Positions 1 to 6,503 of a stretch of DNA of 10,267 bases are shown piece by piece (the first letter of the stretch is position 1; each line of letters starts with the position of its first letter). The notes under the pieces were generated by a model that searched no databases, was not told the origin of the DNA, and saw nothing but the letters and a program-made list of their open reading frames with translations. The position numbers and the translations under genes were made by a program. The DNA comes from JAUNQW01 sp043424615 (GTDB taxonomy: Bacteria > Bacillota > Bacilli > Lactobacillales > Carnobacteriaceae_A). The DNA lies in contig JBHWOX010000032.1 in NCBI GenBank assembly GCA_043424615.1, positions 1 to 10,267 on the forward strand, given 5' to 3'.

Positions 1-1086
1 GGGTCCTTGACCTAAAAGGTTAAATTTAAGTGTAAGATAGTGAATAGCTAACCAGACTAAACTAATAATGAAAGTGAGGAGTACCCCACTCTGTGAGAGA
101 TAAGTTTTTAAATTAATCTTTTTAAAATGTTCCGCCTGAGGAATCATGCCCTTTTCAGCCATTAATTGAGGTAGGCGGATATGGCCTAAAGAAATACCAT
201 TAATGACGCCTAAAATTGCAATAAGAATAAAGGCAGTGATGATTGTTCCCCCACGATCGCCCATTAGCATTTTACCAATATAATAGATAGAGTCATCCCC
301 ATGGACAAGAATAAATTCTGGACTAGCTATGGTCGTCATACCAAACAAGTAAAAAAGATAAACCACTAAAACAATAATTGGTCCGATACTTAAAGCTAAG
401 GGCATGGTGCGGTTGGGATTTTTAACTTCTTGGGTAATGCTGGTAGTAATAATCCATCCGTCATACGAAAAAGCCATAGGAGCTAGGGCAGCTAGCCAGA
501 AGGTTTGTGAGTCTTGAAGTTGTGATAGGGCGTCCGAAGATACCAAGGGATCGGGTTGATTCCAAAAAATCGCAACCAAGCCTAAGCCGATAAGCGGTAT
601 AATCTTGATCACTGTGGCAATATTTTGAAAAAGCCCCCCTAGACGTGTCGACATGTAATTCAAGCCATAGAAGAAAGTCAAATAGATAAGACCGATTAAA
701 ATTTCGAATTCAATAGTTGAAACTTTCCCAAACAAGGTGGTCGTAAAGGTCCCGGCTACCCAACTCACTACCACGACAATGGTCGGATAGTAAACAAATA
801 ACTGAAACCATGCAAAAGCTGAAGCAAAAGCTGGGCTAATGAATTCTTCTGCATAACCGATAATCCCCCCGCTTTTATTGGAGATAGCCGCCAATTGGGA
901 GAGGGTAATACTTCCAAAGATAATACAAAGTGCTCCGAGTACAAATATTACGACACTTAATGCCATATTTCCATTAGTGTAAGATAAGATATCGTCTATC
1001 TTGAAAAAGATACCCGACCCCACACTGATACCGACAATCATTGAAATGGCAGTCATTAAGCCATATTTCTGTTCTTGTTGTTTCAT
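1..1086 (-). CDS. APC-family amino acid permease (SteT/LAT-like), 3' end cut by window
   Basis: Partial gene: 362 residues are readable from the ATG at 1086 down to base 1 with no stop, so the C-terminus lies outside the window. The protein is a very hydrophobic, multi-helix membrane transporter. Residues 19-29 (GISVGSGIFFK) match the first-helix glycine-rich substrate/ion motif of the APC superfamily. The segments SGGIIGYAEE (72-81) and APMAFSYDGW (202-211), followed by a QEVKNPNRTMP loop (219-229), match the LAT/SteT branch of amino acid exchangers, in which B. subtilis SteT exchanges serine and threonine. The start is supported by an AAGGGGG-type Shine-Dalgarno just upstream and by a typical short cytoplasmic N-terminus. 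Family members usually have about 430-450 residues, so roughly 70-90 are missing. It is divergent from the ABC exporter genes. Family is confident; the actual amino acid substrate cannot be read from sequence. Confidence 0.9.
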   Translation of the reverse strand, partial: MKQQEQKYGLMTAISMIVGISVGSGIFFKIDDILSYTNGNMALSVVIFVLGALCIIFGSITLSQLAAISNKSGGIIGYAEEFISPAFASAFAWFQLFVYYPTIVVVVSWVAGTFTTTLFGKVSTIEFEILIGLIYLTFFYGLNYMSTRLGGLFQNIATVIKIIPLIGLGLVAIFWNQPDPLVSSDALSQLQDSQTFWLAALAPMAFSYDGWIITTSITQEVKNPNRTMPLALSIGPIIVLVVYLFYLFGMTTIASPEFILVHGDDSIYYIGKMLMGDRGGTIITAFILIAILGVINGISLGHIRLPQLMAEKGMIPQAEHFKKINLKTYLSQSGVLLTFIISLVWLAIHYLTLKFNLLGQGP

Positions 1087-1116
1087 TTAATCCCCCTTAA
1101 AAGTCTAACATCCTAC

Positions 1117-1145
1117 ATTATTTAGTAAATGAGCTCATTTGTAAA
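1117..1145 (-). promoter_or_regulatory. Predicted sigma-A promoter of the amino acid permease
   Basis: On the minus strand, TTTACA (1145-1140, 5 of 6 to the consensus -35) is followed by a 17-base spacer and AATAAT (1122-1117, 5 of 6 to the -10). Transcription would begin about 1110 and give a leader of roughly 24 bases containing the Shine-Dalgarno. The spacer holds a perfect palindrome, listed separately. Prediction is by consensus matching only. Confidence 0.5.
1127..1140. promoter_or_regulatory. Perfect 14-base palindrome, candidate operator
   Basis: AAATGAGCTCATTT reads the same on both strands. It occupies most of the spacer between the predicted -35 and -10 of the permease promoter and overlaps the first -35 base (1140). 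It also lies about 20 bases upstream of the -35 of the divergent ABC exporter promoter. A regulator dimer bound here would block the permease promoter. It has no T-tract and cannot be a terminator for either gene. The regulator is unknown. Confidence 0.4.
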
Positions 1146-1161
1146 GTCTCGCTTTTATTTA

Positions 1162-1190
1162 TTTTCATATAAAATCATCTATGTTATAGT
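1162..1190 (+). promoter_or_regulatory. Predicted promoter of the fetAB-type operon (extended -10)
   Basis: TTTTCA (1162-1167, 4 of 6) is separated by 17 bases from TATAGT (1185-1190, 5 of 6). The -10 is preceded by TG at 1182-1183, making an extended -10 (TGTTATAGT). Transcription would start near 1197, leaving a leader of about 40 bases before the ATG at 1238. This is the best promoter-like arrangement in the intergenic region for this strand. Confidence 0.55.
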
Positions 1191-1193
1191 TGT

Positions 1194-1208
1194 ATAGAAT
1201 GATTATAA
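1194..1208. promoter_or_regulatory. PerR/Fur-family-like 7-1-7 box over the fetAB start point
   Basis: The bases ATAGAATGATTATAA match the B. subtilis Per-box consensus TTATAATnATTATAA at 12 of 14 defined positions, and the right half-site (ATTATAA) is perfect. Match to the Fur box (TGATAATnATTATCA) is poorer, 10 of 14. The box begins 4 bases after the predicted -10 and covers the predicted transcription start, a repressing position. AT-rich DNA gives such matches by chance fairly often, so position and the iron-related downstream genes are the main support. Confidence 0.45.
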
Positions 1209-1237
1209 ACAAATAAAATTCTAAAAAGGAGAGGGCT

Positions 1238-1903
1238 ATGTCTACGATACTCAGCTTGAACCATGTTGCCTTCACAGTTGAAGGGCAAGATATTTTAACA
1301 GATATTAGTGTTAACTTTACTGACCATGAACGCACGTCAGTGGTAGGGGGATCTGGAAGTGGTAAATCCACTTTATTAAAATTAATGGCTGGCTTAAATC
1401 CTTCAAGCCAAGGATCAATTGAATACAAGGGGCAAGATATTCATAGCTACGAATATTATAAATATCGCCAGCAAGTATCCTATGTCTACCAAACCCCGAG
1501 CCTTTTTGGAGAGACAGTCGAAGATAACCTAGCTTTCCCTTCACAAATTAGAAAGGACAGCTTCAATACAAAAAAAGCCCGTGCTTTTATGGATGCTTTA
1601 GGCTTAGAAGATATGCCCTTCGACAAAGAGGTGAACGCTTTATCAGGGGGAGAAAAGCAAAGAGTGTCATTGATTCGTCATTTTATGTATCCTCCACAAT
1701 TATTATTACTGGATGAAATTACAGCTTCTTTGGATGAAAAGGCCTCGAAAAATATATGGTCATGGATTTTTGATCAAGCTGACCAGCACCAGATATCTTT
1801 GGTGTGGATTAGCCATAAAACTGATGAACAAGACCTGGCTGAAAGAAATATTTTTATTGAAGATGGTCAGATTATGAAAGATGATAGAGGAGGTCGGGTC
1901 TAA
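1238..1903 (+). CDS. fetA: ABC transporter ATP-binding protein, FetA (YbbL)-like
   Basis: A 221-residue ABC ATPase with all core motifs: Walker A GGSGSGKST (37-45), Q-loop glutamine at 85, signature LSGGEKQR (135-142), Walker B with catalytic glutamate LLLLDE (155-160), D-loop (SLD, 164-166) and H-loop histidine 193. It energises the membrane protein encoded immediately downstream. That partner is of the UPF0014/FetB family, so this protein is most likely the FetA subunit. In E. coli FetAB is reported to promote iron efflux and resistance to oxidative stress; the substrate here is inferred from family only. AAGGAG at 1226-1231 lies 6 bases before the ATG. The stop overlaps the next start by one base (TAATG), typical of translational coupling. 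A PerR-like box lies at the promoter. ATPase identity is certain; the FetA role rests on the partner. Confidence 0.9.
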   Translation: MSTILSLNHVAFTVEGQDILTDISVNFTDHERTSVVGGSGSGKSTLLKLMAGLNPSSQGSIEYKGQDIHSYEYYKYRQQVSYVYQTPSLFGETVEDNLAFPSQIRKDSFNTKKARAFMDALGLEDMPFDKEVNALSGGEKQRVSLIRHFMYPPQLLLLDEITASLDEKASKNIWSWIFDQADQHQISLVWISHKTDEQDLAERNIFIEDGQIMKDDRGGRV

Positions 1904-2682
1904 TGGAAAATTTAATGATTAGTCCTTGGTCTTTGGTCCTTACTTTTTCTCTAGTTTTGATTGCCATGGGTATTTCCTATAAGGAAAAAATCGGTCTAAC
2001 AAATGAAATTTTCTGGGCCATCTTCCGCATGATCATCCAGCTGATTATTGTTGGTTATTTATTGACTCTTATTTTTGGAGTGGATTCAGTTTGGGTGACA
2101 CTGGGCGCGGTTATGGTGATGATTATCAATGCCGCTTGGAATGCGGCTAAAAGAGGGCAGGGCATTCTACATGCTTTTAAATACTCCCTGATGGCCATGA
2201 CAGCAGGATCAGTGGTATCACTTTCTATTCTGCTATTGGCAGGAGCTATAAATTTTGTGCCTTCTGAAGTGATTCCTATTAATGGAATGATCATTGGTAA
2301 CTCCATGAATGTTCTCGGTCTGTCCTTTAGGAATTTAAAAAACCAGTACAAGTCCGACCGCCAGCAGGTATTAGAAAAATTAGCCCTGGGAGCTGATATT
2401 AAACAAGCCAGCAAAGATATTATTTCTGAAGCTATTAGAGGCTCCTTACAACCGAGCATTGATTCCACTAAAACAGTGGGCTTGGTCACCCTACCAGGGA
2501 TGATGACAGGAATGATCATGGCAGGTGTATCTCCTGTGAATGCCATTATGTACCAGATTCTTGTCTTCTTTATGATGATGTCGACCGCTTCCATCACCTC
2601 AGTAGCAGGTGTTTACCTGACTTATAAAGAATTTTTCACTGACTTTGGCCAACTCAAAAACGTTGTACGAAAAGATTCATAA
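1903..2682 (+). CDS. fetB: ABC exporter membrane subunit, FetB (YbbM, UPF0014)-like
   Basis: A 259-residue integral membrane protein, close to the usual length of about 255-260 for UPF0014. Hydrophobic helices are visible near residues 8-26, 36-58, 64-80, 94-116, 125-140, 193-209 and 212-240. Family hallmarks are FRMIIQLIIVGYLL (41-54), the NGMIIGNSMN segment (127-136) and EAIRGSLQPSID followed by the conserved TLPGMMTGMIMAG loop (196-208). The charged stretch 143-180 is probably the cytoplasmic coupling region that contacts the ATPase. Its ATG shares an A with the TAA of the ATPase gene, and AGGAGG at 1888-1893 lies 9 bases upstream. The two proteins together form a complete exporter. The family is linked to iron efflux in E. 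coli; substrate in this organism is inference. Confidence 0.9.
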   Translation: MENLMISPWSLVLTFSLVLIAMGISYKEKIGLTNEIFWAIFRMIIQLIIVGYLLTLIFGVDSVWVTLGAVMVMIINAAWNAAKRGQGILHAFKYSLMAMTAGSVVSLSILLLAGAINFVPSEVIPINGMIIGNSMNVLGLSFRNLKNQYKSDRQQVLEKLALGADIKQASKDIISEAIRGSLQPSIDSTKTVGLVTLPGMMTGMIMAGVSPVNAIMYQILVFFMMMSTASITSVAGVYLTYKEFFTDFGQLKNVVRKDS

Positions 2683-2691
2683 GATATTATC

Positions 2692-2740
2692 ATGACCAGT
2701 GACTTCACTCTTAGCTTGAAGCTTGCTGGTCATTTCTTTA
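2692..2740 (+). terminator. Probable rho-independent terminator after fetB
   Basis: ATGACCAG (2692-2699) pairs with CTGGTCAT (2726-2733), extended by three weaker pairs including G-U, and is followed by TTCTTTA. The 20-odd-base interior can form a small second hairpin (AGCT-TGA-AGCT, 2713-2723). The T-tract is interrupted, so efficiency may be moderate. Confidence 0.55.
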
Positions 2741-2744
2741 TGAT
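2716..2744 (+). promoter_or_regulatory. Possible promoter of the dipeptidase-pncA-gpsA operon
   Basis: TTGAAG (2716-2721, 4 of 6) and TATGAT (2739-2744, 5 of 6) with a 17-base spacer would start transcription near 2751 and leave a leader of about 39 bases that includes the AGAAGAGG ribosome binding site. It overlaps the 3' half of the preceding terminator hairpin. Confidence 0.35.
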
Positions 2745-2789
2745 TAACAGTTAAATGAGAGGATATTTAAAATATAGAAGAGGTTCAGT

Positions 2790-3770
2790 ATGAAATATAT
2801 CGATATGCATTGTGATAGTTTAATGAAAACTGCAGGATCACTTGATCCCAAAGAAAATATTGACAGTAATAGCATTGCTCAAGTTGACTTTAAGCGATTA
2901 TTAGAAGCCGATTGCCTTGCTCAATTTTTTGCCATATTTTTATTAGATGAAAGTTATTATCAGTATATAGATTTTAGCCCTATGGAAGATGATGATTATA
3001 TTCTTCTCTTGAGCCAACATTTGAAAGAATACATCCAAGCCAGGGAAGATGAAATCGCTTTAGTTTTGAATTATAATGATATTATTGAAAATATGCAGGC
3101 AGGGAAGATGTCCGCTATTTTAACACTTGAAGATGGTCGATCCATTGATTACCAATTTGAAAAATTACAATATTATTATGATTTAGGTATTCGCTTGGTT
3201 GGTTTGACCTGGAACCATCCCAATTGTTTGGGCTTCCCTAATTCTACGGAGCCCTTAATCATGGAGAAGGGCCTCACAGACTTTGGCAAAGAATGCATAC
3301 CATTGATGAATGACTTAGGGATGGTCATAGATGTTTCTCACCTATCGGATGGTGGTTTTTATGATGTGGCTGAGATTAGTCAACGTCCCTTTGTTGCTAG
3401 CCATTCTAATGCTCGAGCCATCACCCCCCACCCTCGTAATTTGACGGATGAAATGATTAAAATTATTGCTGACCAGGGGGGCGTCATCGGTTTGAACTTT
3501 GCTCCTCAATTTTTACAAGATGAACAAGGGGTAGAGGTCTCTAGAGTGAAGGATATGGTTCGTCATCTCGAACATATTAAAGATATAGGGGGATGTGATG
3601 TTTTAGCCCTCGGTACAGATTTTGATGGAGTGGAAGGGCAGTTTGAAATAAAGCAACCGACGGATATGTCTATATTGTTTGAAGCCTTAGAACAAGCAGG
3701 TTGGTCAATGGATCTTATTGAAAAGTTCGCCTATCAAAATGTATTGGCCACTTTAAGAGAAATTATGTAG
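2790..3770 (+). CDS. Peptidase family M19 (membrane dipeptidase-type) zinc dipeptidase
   Basis: A 326-residue cytoplasmic TIM-barrel amidohydrolase with no signal peptide. The residues expected from the renal dipeptidase family are present in order: HCD near the N-terminus (H7, D9), the bridging glutamate in TLEDG (E114), DVSHLS (H184), ASHSNAR (H205), substrate-binding arginine in HPRN (R216) and the GTDFDG motif (D277/D279). M19 enzymes cleave dipeptides and accept D-residues at the C-terminal side, so peptide nutrition or cell-wall peptide turnover are plausible roles. Length fits bacterial members (about 310-330). AGAAGAGG before the ATG supports the start. It heads a tight operon with pncA (10 bases apart) and gpsA. 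Family assignment is secure; the natural substrate is not known from sequence. Confidence 0.92.
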   Translation: MKYIDMHCDSLMKTAGSLDPKENIDSNSIAQVDFKRLLEADCLAQFFAIFLLDESYYQYIDFSPMEDDDYILLLSQHLKEYIQAREDEIALVLNYNDIIENMQAGKMSAILTLEDGRSIDYQFEKLQYYYDLGIRLVGLTWNHPNCLGFPNSTEPLIMEKGLTDFGKECIPLMNDLGMVIDVSHLSDGGFYDVAEISQRPFVASHSNARAITPHPRNLTDEMIKIIADQGGVIGLNFAPQFLQDEQGVEVSRVKDMVRHLEHIKDIGGCDVLALGTDFDGVEGQFEIKQPTDMSILFEALEQAGWSMDLIEKFAYQNVLATLREIM

Positions 3771-3780
3771 GAGGATAAAA

Positions 3781-4332
3781 ATGAAAGCTTTAATTGTTGT
3801 CGACTATAGCCAAGATTTTGTGGCTGATGATGGTGCTTTAACAGCAGGTCAAGTGGCTCAAGATTTGGAGGACTATATCTCTCAACTCATTCTGGAATTT
3901 TCAGAAAACAAGGACTATATCGTTTTTGCTAATGATTGCCACCAAGCTGACGATCCTTACCATCCAGAAACTAAACTCTTCCCTCCTCACAATATAGAAG
4001 GAAGTTCTGGACGAGAGTTTTACGGCAAAGTTGGGCAGGTCTTTGATCAAATCAAAGATCAGAATCATGTCTATTACACCGATAAGCGTCGTTATTCTGC
4101 TTTTAAAGGAACGGAAGTAGACCTTAGATTACGTGAACGTCAGATTACTGAAGTATGGCTGGTTGGAGTAGTGACTGATATTTGTATTCTTCACACGGCG
4201 GTGGATGCTTATAATTTAGGCTATCAAATTGTAGTCCCTGAAGCAGGAGTGGCCTCCTTTAATAAAAGTGGACACCAATGGGCGCTAGATCATTTTGAAA
4301 ATACCTTAGGCGGACGAGTGATTCGTCTATAA
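3781..4332 (+). CDS. pncA: Nicotinamidase PncA (isochorismatase-like cysteine hydrolase)
   Basis: A 183-residue cytoplasmic enzyme expected to hydrolyse nicotinamide to nicotinate plus ammonia in NAD salvage. The catalytic triad is D8 (VVDYSQDF), K102 (TDKRRYSAF) and C135 (GVVTDICILHTAVDAYNLGY). The metal-binding set of true nicotinamidases is also visible: D52 and H54 in NDCH, H61 in DPYHPE and H70 in FPPHN. This set separates PncA from generic isochorismatase-fold hydrolases. As I recall it, the streptococcal nicotinamidase shares many of these segments, including LFPPHN, RLRER and HTAxDAYNLGY. AGGAGG at 3769-3774 overlaps the stop of the dipeptidase gene, 6 bases before the ATG. It is followed by gpsA, whose product uses NAD(P)H, though that link may only be shared housekeeping expression. 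Confidence 0.93.
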   Translation: MKALIVVDYSQDFVADDGALTAGQVAQDLEDYISQLILEFSENKDYIVFANDCHQADDPYHPETKLFPPHNIEGSSGREFYGKVGQVFDQIKDQNHVYYTDKRRYSAFKGTEVDLRLRERQITEVWLVGVVTDICILHTAVDAYNLGYQIVVPEAGVASFNKSGHQWALDHFENTLGGRVIRL

Positions 4333-4349
4333 GTGAAATTTGTAAAAGT

Positions 4350-4354
4350 AAGGA
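4350..4354 (+). promoter_or_regulatory. Ribosome binding site deciding the gpsA start
   Basis: AAGGA lies 8 bases before the ATG at 4363. The frame stays open upstream to a GTG at 4333 directly after the pncA stop, but that GTG has no Shine-Dalgarno, and the ATG at 4354 overlaps this site. The start at 4363 is therefore preferred. Confidence 0.7.
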
Positions 4355-4362
4355 TGAATGGA

Positions 4363-5370
4363 ATGAAACAGATGCAAGTGAGTGTTTTTGGTGCTGGATC
4401 ATGGGGATCTGTCTTAGCACATGTCTTAGCTGAGAATGGTCATGATGTCTTATTGTGGACCCGCCATAGCGATCAAGCTCAAGAAATTAATCAACAGCAT
4501 CGCAATAGTAAATATTTAAAAGAGGCAAGCTTATCGAATAATATTCGTGCGACTAGCCAGTTGGAAGAGGCCATAGACCACGCCGATATCTATCTAGTGG
4601 TTATCCCCACTGCTGGCATAAGGGAACTGATGAGACAAATCAACGAAAGAGTTGACCGCCCGAAATTAATCATCCATGCCTCCAAAGGTCTTGAACAAGT
4701 CAGTCATAAAAGAATATCCACCATGATTGAAGAAGAAATGTCTGCTGATAATTTAGAGGCGATAGTAGTCTTGTCTGGTCCTAGCCATGCTGAAGAAGTG
4801 ATTCGAAAAGATTTAACCTCCATCACAGCTGCTTCAAGCTGTCAGCCAGCGCGAGAACAGGTTCAAGATCTGTTTATGAACGATTATTTCCGGGTCTATA
4901 CTAATGCCGATGTGATTGGAGTGGAATTAGGAGGAGCCTTAAAAAATATCATTGCCTTAGGCTCCGGCATTGCTGCAGGTATTGGATTAGGAGACAATGC
5001 TAAAGCCGCTTTAATCACACGTGGGCTTGCAGAAATCACTCGCTTCGGCACAGCTATGGGAGCTGAGGAAAGTACTTTTATGGGGTTGAGCGGGGTAGGG
5101 GACCTAGTTGTTACAGCCATGAGCCCTCATTCACGGAATTATCAGTGTGGCTATTTAATCGGCCAAGGGCATAGTCCTCAGCAGGCAGTCGAAGAAGTGG
5201 GGATGGTGGTTGAAGGTTTCTATACGACTCAAGCTGTTTCAGAATTAGCTCATGAAAAAGAAATCGATATGCCTATCACACAGGGCATTCAAAGCATATT
5301 AAAAAACGGCCAATTCCCGCAAACGGTCATTCAATCCTTAATGCGAAGAAGTGGAAAAGAAGAAAAATAA
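4363..5370 (+). CDS. gpsA: Glycerol-3-phosphate dehydrogenase [NAD(P)+]
   Basis: A 335-residue cytoplasmic enzyme that reduces dihydroxyacetone phosphate to sn-glycerol 3-phosphate for phospholipid and teichoic acid precursors. The N-terminal Rossmann motif GAGSWG is at 10-15. Other family marks are SKGLE (107-111), LSGPSHAEEV (137-146), the catalytic lysine K194 in GGALKNIIALG, GDNAKAALITRGLAE (210-224), GLSGVGDLVVT (241-251) and SRNYQCG (257-263). Length is normal for GpsA (about 330-340). The start at 4363 is chosen from the AAGGA at 4350-4354; upstream alternatives would add a non-conserved tail. It lies 30 bases after pncA and is the last gene of the operon. No terminator hairpin is visible before the next promoter, so some read-through into kdgT is possible. 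Confidence 0.95.
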   Translation: MKQMQVSVFGAGSWGSVLAHVLAENGHDVLLWTRHSDQAQEINQQHRNSKYLKEASLSNNIRATSQLEEAIDHADIYLVVIPTAGIRELMRQINERVDRPKLIIHASKGLEQVSHKRISTMIEEEMSADNLEAIVVLSGPSHAEEVIRKDLTSITAASSCQPAREQVQDLFMNDYFRVYTNADVIGVELGGALKNIIALGSGIAAGIGLGDNAKAALITRGLAEITRFGTAMGAEESTFMGLSGVGDLVVTAMSPHSRNYQCGYLIGQGHSPQQAVEEVGMVVEGFYTTQAVSELAHEKEIDMPITQGIQSILKNGQFPQTVIQSLMRRSGKEEK

Positions 5371-5396
5371 TGTTAAAAGTATTGAATGTCATTTTA

Positions 5397-5425
5397 TTTA
5401 AGTTAAAATACTGATAAGATATAAT
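5397..5425 (+). promoter_or_regulatory. Predicted promoter of kdgT
   Basis: A perfect TATAAT (5420-5425) is preceded at 17 bases by a weak -35, TTTAAG (5397-5402, 3 of 6). Transcription would begin near 5432. A weak -35 with a consensus -10 often goes with activator control or basal expression. Short AT-rich repeats overlap this region (see findings). Confidence 0.5.
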
Positions 5426-5470
5426 TGGAAAAAGATGCAGTTTGCACAAAATCTTATTAGGAGAAGAGAT

Positions 5471-6442
5471 ATGTACAAATTAATTAACAAGGTTCCTGCA
5501 GGGATGTTTGTTGTTCCGATGTTTGTCAGCATGATTATCAATACCTTCTTCCCCGATTTGTTTAATGTGGGAGGAATGGCCCAAGCTTTGCTATCTGGTG
5601 AAGGAACAGGGTTTATGATTGCTTTTATTACCTTTTGTTCAGGTATTTCAATAAAATTGCAATCCATACCCACTTTACTAAAGCGCCACGGGGTTTTATT
5701 TTTACTTAAATTAGTGTTAAGTGTGGCTTTGTCAGTCCTATTTATGAAAGTCTTTGGCCAAGACGGCTTATGGGGGGTCTCTGCAATGGGATTCACTCTC
5801 GTTATGACTTCCATCAACCCTTCCGTTTACCTCTCCGTTGTGAATGAATATGGTGACGAAAATGATGCCGCAGCCTTTGGGATTACCGGTCTTTACACCT
5901 TGCCACTTATTCCTCAAATTATCTATAGTATTGGTTACACCTCAGCTGGAGGGTCAGCTGGTTTTGACTTTACCCCTATTTTAACGACTCTCGTTCCTTT
6001 ATTTATTGGGATGTTTTTAGGAAATGTAGAGCCAAAATTCAGAGAAATATTTGGCCCAGGCATTAATGCTATTATTCCAATTCTTGGTTGGGGAATTGGG
6101 CAAACGGCCAATATCATCGATGCTTTCCGCTCAGGATTACCTGGTGTCATCATCACCGTTTTATTCCTGGTCGTTTTCTCATCCTTATTCTTTGTGGATC
6201 GTTACATGTTGAAAAACGATGGAATTGCAGCCTTAGCCCTAACCATGGTAGCAGGAACCTCTGCATCAGCTGGTCCCGCTTTAACAGCTCTTTATCCGGA
6301 ATTATTACCCTACTTGGGGAACGCTATTTCCTTGGTAGTCTTTGCTTTCATTATTACGGCCCTAGCTGTTCCAACTTTTACTGGTTGGTATTATAAAAAA
6401 TACTACGGAAATAAAGAAAATAAAGAAGTAGAAACTGCATAA
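5471..6442 (+). CDS. kdgT: 2-keto-3-deoxygluconate permease, KdgT family
   Basis: A 323-residue membrane protein of the KdgT family, which imports 2-keto-3-deoxygluconate by cation symport. Visible features are the N-terminal KVPAGMFVVPMF segment (7-18), NTFFP (24-28), the CSGISIK motif (56-62), GFTLVMTSINPSVYLSV (107-123), a long sequence of hydrophobic helices through residue 305, and AGTSASAGPALTALYPEL (261-278) near the end. The C-terminus is short and charged. The start at 5471 is set by AGGAG at 5459-5463, 7 bases upstream. An in-frame ATG at 5435 lies only about 3 bases from the predicted transcription start and has no ribosome binding site. No KDG kinase, aldolase or hexuronate gene is adjacent, so partners must be elsewhere. 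Its own promoter and strong terminator make it a single-gene unit. Confidence 0.88.
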   Translation: MYKLINKVPAGMFVVPMFVSMIINTFFPDLFNVGGMAQALLSGEGTGFMIAFITFCSGISIKLQSIPTLLKRHGVLFLLKLVLSVALSVLFMKVFGQDGLWGVSAMGFTLVMTSINPSVYLSVVNEYGDENDAAAFGITGLYTLPLIPQIIYSIGYTSAGGSAGFDFTPILTTLVPLFIGMFLGNVEPKFREIFGPGINAIIPILGWGIGQTANIIDAFRSGLPGVIITVLFLVVFSSLFFVDRYMLKNDGIAALALTMVAGTSASAGPALTALYPELLPYLGNAISLVVFAFIITALAVPTFTGWYYKKYYGNKENKEVETA

Positions 6443-6449
6443 ATCAATC

Positions 6450-6480
6450 AGGCATTAGTTTAAGCTAATGCCTTTTTATT
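6450..6480 (+). terminator. Rho-independent terminator after kdgT
   Basis: AGGCATTAG (6450-6458) pairs perfectly with CTAATGCCT (6465-6473) around a 6-base loop and is followed by TTTTATT. This is a strong textbook structure directly after the kdgT stop codon. Confidence 0.85.
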
Positions 6481-6503
6481 TCAATAAATGAAAGGGAGTT
6501 CAC

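Noticed and set aside
2055..2597. 180-codon open frame antisense to fetB
   Set aside because: It lies wholly inside a confidently assigned membrane-protein gene. It has no ribosome binding site and no recognisable motifs, and is best explained as a complementary-strand shadow of hydrophobic codons.
2744..2773. TTAACA-18-TAAAAT as promoter of the dipeptidase operon
   Set aside because: Good consensus match, but transcription would start near 2780 within the ribosome binding site, leaving almost no leader. The upstream TTGAAG-17-TATGAT pair is better placed, though also uncertain.
4333..4362. GTG at 4333 as gpsA start
   Set aside because: It directly follows the pncA stop, has no Shine-Dalgarno and adds a non-conserved 10-residue tail. 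AAGGA is correctly spaced for the ATG at 4363.
5398..5817. 139-codon open frame antisense to the kdgT start
   Set aside because: It has no family resemblance or ribosome binding site and overlaps both the kdgT promoter and coding sequence.
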